Below, in pieces: positions 6,028 through 14,169 of a stretch of DNA of 15,183 nt. Below the pieces are notes generated by a model. The model saw nothing but the letters and a program-made list of their open reading frames with translations. It was not told the origin of the DNA and did no database searches. The position numbers were made by a program, and so were the translations under genes. Origin of the DNA: Lientehia sp934351765 (GTDB taxonomy: Bacteria > Bacillota > Clostridia > Lachnospirales > Lachnospiraceae). The DNA lies in the NCBI RefSeq assembly GCF_052118925.1, contig NZ_JBQKGG010000024.1, forward strand, positions 1 to 15,183. The letters are read 5' to 3'. Each line of letters opens with the position of its first letter. Positions within the stretch are counted from its first letter, which is position 1.

Positions 6028-7020
6028 TTATGCTTCATAACCATTCGGATGATTTCTATGCCATTCCCAAGCCGTTGTAATAATTGTCTCTAGGTCATCA
6101 AATTTAGGCTTCCACCCAAGAATGTTTTTTGCCTTCTCACTAGATGCAATCAGTGTTGAAGGATCTCCTGATCGTCTAGGTTCTTCCTTTGCCGGAATCG
6201 GATGTCCTGTTACTTTTCTAGCTGTTTCCACAACTTCTTTTACTGTAAATCCTACTCCGTTACCAAGATTAAAAATATTACTTTCATTGCCTTTTCTTAA
6301 ATATTCCATGGCTAGAATATGAGCCTGCGCAAGATCATTCACATGAATGTAATCTCTTACGCATGTACCATCTTTTGTGTCATAATCGTTTCCAAAAATA
6401 GAAATATATTCTCTTTTCCCATTAGGTACCTGCAAGATCAATGGAATCAGATGCGTTTCCGGATTATGGGCTTCCCCTATTTTTCCATTTGGATGTGCTC
6501 CACAGGCATTGAAATAACGTAAGGATACAAAACGTAAATCATGGGCATTGGCTGTCCATTTAAACATCTTCTCCATGGAAAGCTTTGTTTCGCCATAACA
6601 GTTTGTTGGAACTGTGCGGTCTGTTTCAAGTATAGGAATACGTTCCGGTTCTCCATATGTGGCTGCTGTCGAAGAAAAAACAATCTTGTTAACGCCATGT
6701 GCGACCATACTTTCTAGTAATACTTCTGTTCCGCACAGATTGTTGTTGTAATATTTGAGTGGATTTACCATACTCTCTCCAACTTGTGAATTGGCTGCGA
6801 AATGAATAACTCCATCGATCTCCTCTTTTTCAAATACAGAATCTATAAATGCCTTGTCCCGGATATCTCCCTGATAAAATTTTGCATCTTGGTGAACAGC
6901 CTTATGAAAACCTGTTTCAAGATTATCAACAACTACTACATTTTCTCCTGCCGCAATCAGCTCATATACAGTATGAGAACCAATATAACCTGCTCCGCCC
7001 AATACTAAAATGCTACTCAT
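6028..7020 (-). CDS. galE: UDP-glucose 4-epimerase
   Basis: A 330-residue NAD-dependent epimerase of the extended short-chain dehydrogenase family that interconverts UDP-galactose and UDP-glucose in the cytoplasm. The NAD-binding GGAGYIGSH (8-16) is at the N-terminus. VVVDNLETG (29-37), then HFAAN (73-77), the serine region FSSTAATYG (115-123) and YGETK (Y142, K146) follow in the usual order; SLRYFNACGA is the substrate loop. The ATG at 7018-7020 has GGAG nine bases upstream. It is 31 bp after galK and 23 bp before galT, so it is firmly inside the operon. It regenerates UDP-glucose for GalT and also supplies UDP-galactose for surface polymers when galactose is absent. Confidence 0.96.
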   Translation of the reverse strand: MSSILVLGGAGYIGSHTVYELIAAGENVVVVDNLETGFHKAVHQDAKFYQGDIRDKAFIDSVFEKEEIDGVIHFAANSQVGESMVNPLKYYNNNLCGTEVLLESMVAHGVNKIVFSSTAATYGEPERIPILETDRTVPTNCYGETKLSMEKMFKWTANAHDLRFVSLRYFNACGAHPNGKIGEAHNPETHLIPLILQVPNGKREYISIFGNDYDTKDGTCVRDYIHVNDLAQAHILAMEYLRKGNESNIFNLGNGVGFTVKEVVETARKVTGHPIPAKEEPRRSGDPSTLIASSEKAKNILGWKPKFDDLETIITTAWEWHRNHPNGYEA

Positions 7021-7051
7021 AGATCATTTCTCCTTTTCTTTGTTTTTATGA

Positions 7052-8329
7052 TTATAAAACTTTTATGCCACCATACTTACGAATTTTTAATACTTCACAG
7101 GAACCCTTTCCAAATATCTTATCCATCTCTTTTTGATAGTTGGACACCAGATAATTGGGAATAAATGCCTGTATGGTTCCTGCAAATCCTCCTCCATGTA
7201 CTCTACACACGCCTTTTTCTCCAAATATCACGTCACTTAATGCCAATGCAATAGACACATTCTGATGTTGCACATCGTGACATGTATATACGTTCTGAAG
7301 GTATTTAAAAGAAGAATCTCCGGATTCTTTCACTTTGGTCAGAAATTGTGGAAAATTATTCTTTTTTAGTGCATCTACTTCCTCTTTGACACGCTCATTT
7401 TCGCATACAAAGTGTAATGCCCTGAGTGCAGCACGATCACCAGCGCAGTCACGTATCCGTGTGATATTATTGATAATCTCTTCCTTGGATACCTCTCCTA
7501 AAAAGTTTTTTCCAAAACATTCCGCTGCCTTTTTCATTTCCTGTGGAATTGCTGCATAGTCTGGGGTTAAATCTGCGTGAGTGCCTTTCGTATCTGTAAT
7601 GCATAAACTATATCCATATGTATTCAAATCAAACTTCAGCTGTTCCACAATCGGATTTTCCGGATCTGCAAAATCAATATGTATCAGACTTCCTACTGAA
7701 CATGCCATTTGATCCATTAAACCACATGGTTTTCCGAAATATACATTTTCTGCATACTGACCAATCTTGGCAATTTCTATCGGATTAACTTCACCACCAT
7801 TGTACATATAGGAAAGAATCGTTCCAATAAGTGTTTCAAAAGCAGCTGAGGAAGAAAGGCCTGCACCGGTCAACACCTCACTGGTCACATATGCCTGAAA
7901 TCCTCCAATTGCATGACCATCCATTTTCATCTTGGCAAGTACACCACGGATGAGTGCATTCGTGGTACCTTCTTCTGCTTTTTTCGCCAGCTCATCCAGC
8001 TGAATGATACTCATATCACTATATCCATCTGACATCACTTTTACAATCGGTTCATCCAGTTTTCTTGCAACTGCGATTGCATCATTGTTAATGGATGCGG
8101 CCAGTACCTCCCCATGCTGATGGTCCGTATGGTTCCCACCTATTTCACTTCTTCCAGGTGCACTGAATATCTCTATTTCACCTTCACCAAAAAATGTCTT
8201 GTAACTGTCGATTGCTTTTCGATATCGTTCCTTCTCATATGGAATCCGGTTCAAATCAACATATAATTCTGTTAATTTATTATCGAAAAAAGTTCCATTC
8301 AATAATTCGATTGTTTTTTTAATTTCCAT
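7052..8329 (-). CDS. galK: Galactokinase
   Basis: A 425-residue GHMP-family kinase making galactose 1-phosphate from galactose and ATP. GHMP motif 1 is PGRSEIGGNHTDHQHGEV (58-74), motif 2, the ATP-binding glycine/serine loop, is GAGLSSSAA (155-163), and the catalytic aspartate region is GLMDQMAC (D206). Motif 3 is HGGGFAG near residue 380. It is about 35 residues longer at the N-terminus than E. coli GalK. Motif 1 differs from the textbook version: where GEHTDY is usual, this protein has GNHTDH, so an Asn (N66) stands in place of the sugar-contacting Glu. I recall this variant from clostridial galactokinases, so it need not mean loss of activity. The start has GGGGTGG just upstream. A hairpin lies in the 81-bp gap before it. 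Confidence 0.95.
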   Translation of the reverse strand: MEIKKTIELLNGTFFDNKLTELYVDLNRIPYEKERYRKAIDSYKTFFGEGEIEIFSAPGRSEIGGNHTDHQHGEVLAASINNDAIAVARKLDEPIVKVMSDGYSDMSIIQLDELAKKAEEGTTNALIRGVLAKMKMDGHAIGGFQAYVTSEVLTGAGLSSSAAFETLIGTILSYMYNGGEVNPIEIAKIGQYAENVYFGKPCGLMDQMACSVGSLIHIDFADPENPIVEQLKFDLNTYGYSLCITDTKGTHADLTPDYAAIPQEMKKAAECFGKNFLGEVSKEEIINNITRIRDCAGDRAALRALHFVCENERVKEEVDALKKNNFPQFLTKVKESGDSSFKYLQNVYTCHDVQHQNVSIALALSDVIFGEKGVCRVHGGGFAGTIQAFIPNYLVSNYQKEMDKIFGKGSCEVLKIRKYGGIKVL

Positions 8330-8356
8330 AATACCACCCCGATCACCTTATATATA

Positions 8357-8401
8357 GAAAAAGCACTGTCTCATCGAACAACAATCAGACAACACTTTTT
8401 C
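8357..8401 (-). terminator. Intercistronic hairpin, possible partial terminator between transporter and galK
   Basis: Read as minus-strand RNA, GAAAAAGUGUUGUCU (8401-8387) pairs with AGACAGUGCUUUUUC (8371-8357) over 15 positions, three of them consecutive G-U wobbles, around a 15-base loop. On the plus strand these three would be mismatches, so the structure belongs to the operon mRNA. An A-tract before and U-tract after the central stem look like an intrinsic terminator. It starts 10 bases after the transporter stop, so it could lower galKET expression relative to lacZ and the transporter or protect the upstream mRNA. Confidence 0.55.
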
Positions 8402-8410
8402 CTGTCAATT

Positions 8411-9808
8411 CTAATTTATGTCTGATGTATCTGTTACTTCATCTGCAGCGATTCCTTTTTCTGCTTTCAGTTTTTTATTTGCATCTTCTACATTCATTCT
8501 TGAAAGTACAAACATAATCAATACATCAAAGATTAACGGAAACCAAAGATACATGAACTGCATCATATCAAGTGCAGACTGCGGCTGAGTTGCATTTGTT
8601 CCGACATATCCACTGAACTCAAGCATCCATCCAACAACAGCGGTTCCAATACCTCCACCAATTTTTACACCAAGAGAAGTACAAGAATACATCGTTCCGT
8701 CAATTCTCTTTCCCTGTGTAAGATAAGTGTATTCAGAGCAGGATGCGATAACTGCATTCATATCTCCCTGCCATGGTCCCTGACCTAAGGCTGCAAGAGC
8801 TGTAAACGCCATCATCAGCGGAACACTGCCCATATATCCAGCAACAACAACAAGTGCTCTACCGATGACTGCTAAGACATAACCTCTTAAGTTCAGTTTA
8901 TACATACCTTTCCACTTACCAACTAATGTCGGTGTGAAAATCAGGGCAATGATCAGTGGAATATTTACTGCCCATGCAAATTGTCCAAACAAATTCTTAT
9001 TTTTCAGTAACCATGTCATGTAATAAATGCCAGACCCAATCATGGCACCATATAACTGCTGTAAAATATATGCTCCACAAATCATCATGTAATATTTGTT
9101 TTTAACAAGAAGCTTGAATGCCTGTACCATTCCGTACTTTTCATTATCATCCTTTACTTCTCCTTCGTTAAGTTCTTCCTCCGGAAGTTCCTTAACAGAA
9201 AGTGCTGAAATCGTATTTACGACAAGACCAATGATTGCATAGATAATAGCAACCGTTCTCCATGCTGCAGCATCTCCACCACATTTATCTACAAATCCAA
9301 CTGTAATTGCCTGAATCAGAAGACTTGTTGAAAACGCAAAAATAAAACGGTAAGATCCCATCTGCACACGCTCTTTGCTGTTCTTTGTAATCAGTGACGT
9401 AAGTGCTGAATAAGCAATATTGTTTGCTGTATAAAACACACCATTTAACAGTGTGTAAGAGATAAAGAACCATACATATTTGGCCGTTGTTCTCAAGCTG
9501 ACCGGTACTGCAAAACAGCAGACCAGCGTAATGGCACAACCAATATATCCATATAGCATCCAGGGTTTCGCTTTTCCCATTTTACTGTGTGTTTTGTCAA
9601 TCATTGATCCAAAAAATATATCCGTAAAACCATCAAATAGTTTTGATACGGCAATCAGGGTACCTACGACACCTGCAGCAAGTCCTACTGAGTCCGTCAG
9701 ATAGACCATCATGAAAGATGTCAGGAACGCATAGACTACATTACCTGCAATATCACCTGATCCATATCCAATTTTATTATACCATTTCAAATACTTTTTT
9801 TCTTCCAT
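8411..9808 (-). CDS. GPH-family galactoside:cation symporter (MFS_2)
   Basis: A 465-residue inner membrane transporter of the glycoside-pentoside-hexuronide family (MelB, XylP, LacS relatives), with about 12 hydrophobic segments. The family start YNKIGYGSGDIAGN (10-23) and the cation-site segment SKLFDGFTDIFFG (55-67, with D59 and D63, equivalent to the paired aspartates of MelB) are clear, followed by the cytoplasmic loop DKTHSKMGKAKPW. There is no C-terminal EIIA-like domain of the LacS type; the protein ends in a short charged tail. The neighbours (lacZ upstream, galK-galE-galT downstream) point to lactose or another beta-galactoside as substrate; melibiose-type or galactose transport cannot be excluded. 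The 167-bp gap before it holds an inverted repeat and a pair of TTAGACAT repeats; GGAAAG precedes the ATG by seven bases. Confidence 0.92.
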   Translation of the reverse strand: MEEKKYLKWYNKIGYGSGDIAGNVVYAFLTSFMMVYLTDSVGLAAGVVGTLIAVSKLFDGFTDIFFGSMIDKTHSKMGKAKPWMLYGYIGCAITLVCCFAVPVSLRTTAKYVWFFISYTLLNGVFYTANNIAYSALTSLITKNSKERVQMGSYRFIFAFSTSLLIQAITVGFVDKCGGDAAAWRTVAIIYAIIGLVVNTISALSVKELPEEELNEGEVKDDNEKYGMVQAFKLLVKNKYYMMICGAYILQQLYGAMIGSGIYYMTWLLKNKNLFGQFAWAVNIPLIIALIFTPTLVGKWKGMYKLNLRGYVLAVIGRALVVVAGYMGSVPLMMAFTALAALGQGPWQGDMNAVIASCSEYTYLTQGKRIDGTMYSCTSLGVKIGGGIGTAVVGWMLEFSGYVGTNATQPQSALDMMQFMYLWFPLIFDVLIMFVLSRMNVEDANKKLKAEKGIAADEVTDTSDIN

Positions 9809-9853
9809 CGAATTTCTTTCCGCCTCATCTTCATCGCACTTAGAATCTCAATA

Positions 9854-9875
9854 TGTCTAACCGTATGATGTCTAA
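9854..9875 (-). repeat. Direct repeat TTAGACAT ahead of the transporter gene
   Basis: On the minus strand TTAGACAT occurs twice, 15 bp apart start to start (seen on the plus strand as TGTCTAA at 9854-9860 and 9869-9875). The core TAGACA recurs as the inverted pair of -35 boxes between lacZ and the lac AraC-type gene. Direct repeats of this kind are typical AraC-family half-sites, although 15 bp is shorter than two helical turns. Confidence 0.35.
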
Positions 9876-9897
9876 TTCTAATTTTTTCTCTGTTTTT

Positions 9898-9940
9898 GTC
9901 TGATTGCTCTGTATATCCAGACTTTACATTGCAATCAGAC
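9898..9940. repeat. 10-bp inverted repeat in the lacZ-transporter gap
   Basis: GTCTGATTGC (9898-9907) and GCAATCAGAC (9931-9940) are perfect arms with a 23-base spacer. There is no T-tract on either side, so it is more likely an mRNA processing or stability element, or a protein site, than a terminator. The core GTCTGATTG also occurs in the loop-side part of the hairpin before galK (8382-8390). Confidence 0.55.
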
Positions 9941-9975
9941 TATCCTTCCTTGTTTACGGATTACAGGAAACTTTA

Positions 9976-12900
9976 TTATCCCTTTACATACGGTATCAGT
10001 GTAAACTGGAACCGGAATAATACATCATCAAATCGGTACTGATCCAATACAACTGGACCACAACTATTAGAACCAATGCCATTTAATGCGTAGTCAATGC
10101 AAAATACTACACTATCTGATTCTGTCAGTTCATAATTATGTGTTTTCTTCTCAAGTTCTTCCTGCGTATAATAAGAAGCATTGAATGAGAATGCATTTCC
10201 CGCGGATGCCACAATTCCATATCGGCTGTTGTTAAGCTCTACATATTCACAATCATAATGGCTTCCATTTTCCTGTGGGCGAATATAATCCTCATGCAAA
10301 TCGTCTACATTTGCCTGGTACAAGCCGTGGCTCGCAGCCTGATGTTTGTCACAATAGCTTTCCTGCGGTCCCATTCCAAAGTATCTTGCAGCTGAAAGTT
10401 TTTTATCCAGGAACATCCTCACACCAAATCTTGGCAGATCCGGAAATTCATCATCTTTTGTTACTGCAATATCTGCATCAATCTTTCCAGCAGCTTCTAT
10501 TTTCCATGTGATCGTCACATCAAGAATCTTCTGGACTGTCTTTGCCACAACGGATGCATGGCTTGTAATTTTCACACCATGCTTTCCCTGCACGACCTCT
10601 GTCGTGTAAGCTCTTGTATAAGCTTTATCATAATGGGCTTTCTTCCATTCAGACTTGATGTACATATCGTTATCTGTTGGAGCTCTCCAAATATTTAACT
10701 CCATCGGATGGTTCAAGTATTCCCGCCCTGCGAATTTCATCTCTGTAAAGAGTGCAGTACGTTTGTCTATGGTATAAGCAAATTCACGCCCCTTGATATG
10801 GATCTGTGTATCATTTTCATTTACCTGTAACTCAGAGTCCACTGCTGTTTTTTGTAGCCATTTCTCAGCAAGTTTACATTTTGCACCGTCTTTGCTTACC
10901 TCAATTTCATCGAATCCAAGAATATGGTCTTCATCCAACAGTGGCAATTCCTTTTTCAGATGGTAAATAAATTTCAAATAACATTTTCCACTCTCTGGCA
11001 CATTGATTTTAATGTTTATTTTTCCTTCACTGTGTGGTGCTGCTGAAACTTCTGGAAGTTTACCTTTGCTGATTACAAGCCCGTCCTGCGTCAGTTCATA
11101 ACTGATCTTCACATAATCTTTCAAGTCATCAAAATCCATGTAGTTATGAAGCACCAGTTCTCCGCTTTCTTTGTCATAGGAAATAACCCTTGCCGGGCGA
11201 TAAACATTCTTGTATTCCAAAAGTCCTGTATGTACCGTTCTGTCCGGATATACTAATCCATCCATACAGAAGTTGCCATCATGAATTTCTTCGCCATGGT
11301 CGCCCCCATAAGCATATATAGTCTTTCCATTCTCAGCAGTTCCATGAGCAATCGCATGGTCACACCATTCCCAGACAAAGCCGCCGCACATTTTATCATT
11401 ATCCTGAATCATCTGGAAGTAATCTTCAAAATCTCCAGGTCCGTTTCCCATACTGTGACAGTACTCTACCAAAAGGAAGGGTTTGCTTCCATCTTTATCC
11501 AGATATTCCTGAATTTCGGAAAGCGCCGGATACATCCGGCTGTACACATCCAGATTGCTGTAATCATATGTTTCATCATAATTACGGTATCTTGCACTCT
11601 CATATTGTGTGATGCGGTCTGGATCAAAATGCTTTGTCCATTCCAGTGCTTTTTCAAAGTTGCAGCCATAAGCACTCTCATTTCCCATTGACCACATAAC
11701 AATACAGAAACGGTTTTTGTCACGTTCCACCATGAGTTTTACGCGATCAACGATTGCCTCTTCCCATGCCGGATCATCTGCAATCATCTCATTCCATCGT
11801 TTGAACCGATTGTAATCGGTGTCTTCTTTTCTGTAGATCATAAATGGACCATGAGCTTCAATATCTGCTTCATCTATCACCATGAATCCATACTTGTCAC
11901 ACATTTCATAGAAAAATGGTGCGTTCGGATAGTGGCTGGAACGGATCGAATTAAAATTATGCTGCTTCATCAACGTAAGATCGGTTGTAATCTGTTCCGG
12001 ACTGATTGTAAATCCAGTAACCGGATCGGAATCATGTCGATTGACACCACGGAATTTAATCTTCTGTCCATTTAAATAAATAACCTGGTCTTTAATCTCT
12101 ATCTTTCTTAATGCAATGTGGTCTACAATTACTTCGTTCTCTGTTTCAAGAATCAGTTTATATAGATATGGATTTTCTGTATTCCAAAGTTCAGGACTTG
12201 CGATTTCTAATACAGCTGTTCCTTCTTCAGCAATACTTCCTAGTGCTACAACTGCTCCGTTTCTATCTTCAATCGAAATTTTTACATTTAACGGAGAGTA
12301 GAATTTCATTTCAATTTCTACTTTCGCAAGCATATCCTCAATTCTTGTTTTAATATGGTAATCACTGATTGCCTGTTTTGGGCGTTTCAAAATATATACA
12401 TCCCGGAAAATGCCACTCATACGGAATTTGTCCTGGTCTTCCAGATAAGAGCCATCACACCACTTCATTACCAATACGGCTATAGTATTCGCTCCATCCT
12501 GAAGAAGTTCAGTAATATCAAACTCGCTTGTCATATGAGAAACCTGGCTGTATCCTACGTAAGAGCCATTGAGCCACACATAAAAGCAGCTGTCTACTCC
12601 TTCAAAGTTCAAAAAAGCTCTTGATGCTTTCTCATCTCTGCTGTAATCAAAAGTATGTACATAAGCTCCACATGGAATATCTTGTGGCACATACGGTGGA
12701 TCAAACGGAAACGGATACCGGATGTTTGTATATTGGTGCGTATCATATCCTGCCATCTGCCATACACTCGGAACCTGAATCTCATCAAAATTTTCTGTAT
12801 CATAATTCTTCTCAAAGAAAGAATCCTGAATGTCATAGATGCTGTTAAAATACTGGAATTTCCAAGCCCCATTCAATAACTGCATACGATCTGATTCTTC

Positions 12901-13014
12901 TCTGTGTTCCACTAGGCTATCCATTCTTTTGGATGCCGGAATATAATAGGCTCTGGCTGGCATTGTGTTTTCGTGCAGCACACTTAAAGTCTCATAATAA
13001 CGTGGTACAATCAT
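9976..13014 (-). CDS. lacZ: Beta-galactosidase, GH2 family (LacZ type)
   Basis: A 1012-residue cytoplasmic enzyme that hydrolyses lactose and other beta-galactosides; there is no signal peptide. The full five-domain LacZ plan is present: jelly-roll sugar-binding domain (about 45-215), Ig-like domain, TIM barrel beginning near FRGVNRHD (321-328), a second Ig-like domain and the C-terminal Bgal_small_N domain (about 735-1010, with APTDNDMYIKSEW at its start). The acid/base is E446 in MWSMGNES and the nucleophile is E517 in LLVEYCHSMGN, spaced as in E. coli LacZ (461 and 537). H327 and D328 correspond to conserved ligand residues. The ATG at 13012-13014 has GGAGGGGG just upstream. It is the first gene of the operon, divergent from the AraC-type regulator. 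Length matches the family, with no sign of damage. Confidence 0.97.
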   Translation of the reverse strand: MIVPRYYETLSVLHENTMPARAYYIPASKRMDSLVEHREESDRMQLLNGAWKFQYFNSIYDIQDSFFEKNYDTENFDEIQVPSVWQMAGYDTHQYTNIRYPFPFDPPYVPQDIPCGAYVHTFDYSRDEKASRAFLNFEGVDSCFYVWLNGSYVGYSQVSHMTSEFDITELLQDGANTIAVLVMKWCDGSYLEDQDKFRMSGIFRDVYILKRPKQAISDYHIKTRIEDMLAKVEIEMKFYSPLNVKISIEDRNGAVVALGSIAEEGTAVLEIASPELWNTENPYLYKLILETENEVIVDHIALRKIEIKDQVIYLNGQKIKFRGVNRHDSDPVTGFTISPEQITTDLTLMKQHNFNSIRSSHYPNAPFFYEMCDKYGFMVIDEADIEAHGPFMIYRKEDTDYNRFKRWNEMIADDPAWEEAIVDRVKLMVERDKNRFCIVMWSMGNESAYGCNFEKALEWTKHFDPDRITQYESARYRNYDETYDYSNLDVYSRMYPALSEIQEYLDKDGSKPFLLVEYCHSMGNGPGDFEDYFQMIQDNDKMCGGFVWEWCDHAIAHGTAENGKTIYAYGGDHGEEIHDGNFCMDGLVYPDRTVHTGLLEYKNVYRPARVISYDKESGELVLHNYMDFDDLKDYVKISYELTQDGLVISKGKLPEVSAAPHSEGKINIKINVPESGKCYLKFIYHLKKELPLLDEDHILGFDEIEVSKDGAKCKLAEKWLQKTAVDSELQVNENDTQIHIKGREFAYTIDKRTALFTEMKFAGREYLNHPMELNIWRAPTDNDMYIKSEWKKAHYDKAYTRAYTTEVVQGKHGVKITSHASVVAKTVQKILDVTITWKIEAAGKIDADIAVTKDDEFPDLPRFGVRMFLDKKLSAARYFGMGPQESYCDKHQAASHGLYQANVDDLHEDYIRPQENGSHYDCEYVELNNSRYGIVASAGNAFSFNASYYTQEELEKKTHNYELTESDSVVFCIDYALNGIGSNSCGPVVLDQYRFDDVLFRFQFTLIPYVKG

Positions 13015-13117
13015 AAATCCCCCTCCTTCAATATATATACATTTTTTGTACTTAGTTACCCTGTAGCAAATATTGTTCTTTACTTTTATATTTACGTTTC
13101 TTTGTTTTTCTAAATCT

Positions 13118-13146
13118 ATCTTATCCTAATCCGCAAAATATGTCTA
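13118..13146 (-). promoter_or_regulatory. Candidate lacZ operon promoter
   Basis: Minus-strand -35 TAGACA (13141-13146), 17-bp spacer and -10 TAAGAT (13118-13123). The -10 is weak (four of six), as expected for a promoter that depends on an activator. The leader before the lacZ ATG would be about 100 bases. Confidence 0.45.
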
Positions 13147-13162
13147 TGAATTTGATTAGACA
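13141..13162. promoter_or_regulatory. Inverted TGTCTA/TAGACA pair, possible operator shared by both promoters
   Basis: TGTCTA (13141-13146) and TAGACA (13157-13162) are exact inverted six-base arms with a 10-bp AT-rich centre. Each arm is the -35 box of one of the two divergent promoters. Only the outer six positions are symmetric. A regulator or a polymerase bound at one side would affect the other. Confidence 0.45.
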
Positions 13163-13185
13163 AAACATACACTAAATGATACAAT
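13157..13185 (+). promoter_or_regulatory. Promoter of the lac AraC-type regulator gene
   Basis: -35 TAGACA (13157-13162), 17-bp spacer, -10 TACAAT (13180-13185), each five of six to consensus. The predicted start is near 13192, about 24 bases before the ATG at 13216, leaving just room for the ribosome site GAGGTG. Confidence 0.55.
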
Positions 13186-13215
13186 AATAAAAAGTATGAA
13201 AAGAGGTGCTGCTCC

Positions 13216-14079
13216 ATGTATATGAATAATGGTTATCTAAATCACTCACATATAGATTTCAAAGACAAAAGTTTTCCACTGATTGTAGGTAGCTGTGGTA
13301 CTTACCGCCTTTCCAGTCATCCCAAGCTCCCAACCTACCGTCCAAGAGGACGTCTTGACTATCAGATCATATATATTACCGCAGGTTGCGGGCATTTTTA
13401 TTTTGATAATGTAAATAACGAAACGATTGTTCCAGCCGGCAACATTGTACTTTACAGACCGAAAGAACTTCAGAAATATGAATATTACGGAAAAGATAAG
13501 ACAGAAGTATACTGGATTCACTTCACAGGAAGCAATGTGAAAAATATCTTACGTCAATATGGGTTTCCGGATAAAGAACGTGTCTTTCAAGTGGGTACAT
13601 CTAATGAATATGAACAAATTTTCAAACGTATTATTATCGAGCTCCAACGCTGTCAAGATAATTATGAGGAAATGCTTGTCATTTTGCTACGTCATCTTCT
13701 GATTAGCTTCCACCGGGAACTGACAAGAGCGCACATATTAAAAAATGAATATCTTGATCATGAGATGGATAATGCTGTTACCTTTTTCAGTGAAAACTAC
13801 AATCAAAATATCAATATTGATGATTATGCTGCCTCACGAGGCATGAGTGTCAGCTGGTTTATTCGAAATTTCAAAAAATATACCGGTTCTACACCAATGC
13901 AATTCATTGTGGGAATCCGTATCAACAATGCTCAGATGTTACTTGAAACAACAACTTATTCCATCAATGAGATTTCTAAGATTGTCGGATATGACAACCA
14001 GCTTTATTTCAGCCGGCTTTTTCACAAGCTGAAAGGATATTCGCCAAGAGAATACAGAAAAACAAGAAATAAGTTATGA
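13216..14079 (+). CDS. AraC-family regulator, probable activator of the lactose operon
   Basis: A 287-residue DNA-binding regulator. The N-terminal domain (about 20-170) is the AraC ligand-binding cupin, with RGRLDYQIIYITAGCGHFYF (44-63), VPAGNIVLYRP (72-82) and VYWIHFTG (98-105), the pattern seen in sugar-responsive regulators such as the MsmR/RafR group. The C-terminal domain has two helix-turn-helices (about 200-222, INIDDYAASRGMSVSWFIRN; and about 250-271, INEISKIVGYDNQLYFSRLF) and ends with GYSPREYR. GAGGTG precedes the chosen ATG by seven bases; a second ATG two codons later is possible. Its position divergent from lacZ with overlapping promoters strongly suggests it controls the lac-gal operon, most likely as an inducer-dependent activator. 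The inducer (galactose, lactose or allolactose) is not shown by sequence. Confidence 0.92.
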   Translation: MYMNNGYLNHSHIDFKDKSFPLIVGSCGTYRLSSHPKLPTYRPRGRLDYQIIYITAGCGHFYFDNVNNETIVPAGNIVLYRPKELQKYEYYGKDKTEVYWIHFTGSNVKNILRQYGFPDKERVFQVGTSNEYEQIFKRIIIELQRCQDNYEEMLVILLRHLLISFHRELTRAHILKNEYLDHEMDNAVTFFSENYNQNINIDDYAASRGMSVSWFIRNFKKYTGSTPMQFIVGIRINNAQMLLETTTYSINEISKIVGYDNQLYFSRLFHKLKGYSPREYRKTRNKL

Positions 14080-14110
14080 AATCTATAATGCCCGTAAAAA
14101 AACAAATGCC

Positions 14111-14153
14111 AAAAAAGGATACCACCGAATCAAAGCAGATTACGTGACATCCT
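14111..14153 (-). terminator. Terminator of the XRE-type gene, facing the AraC-type gene
   Basis: Minus-strand stem AGGAT..CAC..AATC paired with GATT..GTG..ATCCT, followed by six T. Two inner positions are G-U wobbles on the minus strand and mismatches on the plus strand, so it favours the minus direction. It lies in the 90-bp convergent gap and may stop plus-strand transcripts weakly (CTTCTTTTT follows on that side). Confidence 0.6.
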
Positions 14154-14169
14154 CTTCTTTTTATTAGTG

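Noticed and set aside
11281..11691. A 136-codon open frame on the plus strand inside lacZ
   Set aside because: It is antisense to the catalytic barrel of an intact lacZ, has no ribosome site, and follows from the codon use of the real gene. Other antisense frames in lacZ, galE, galT, galK and the transporter were left out for the same reason.
13015..13215. A catabolite-control (CcpA cre) site in the lac promoter region
   Set aside because: I looked for a TGWAANCGNTNWCA-like match; the nearest, around GAAACGTAAATA, misses key positions.
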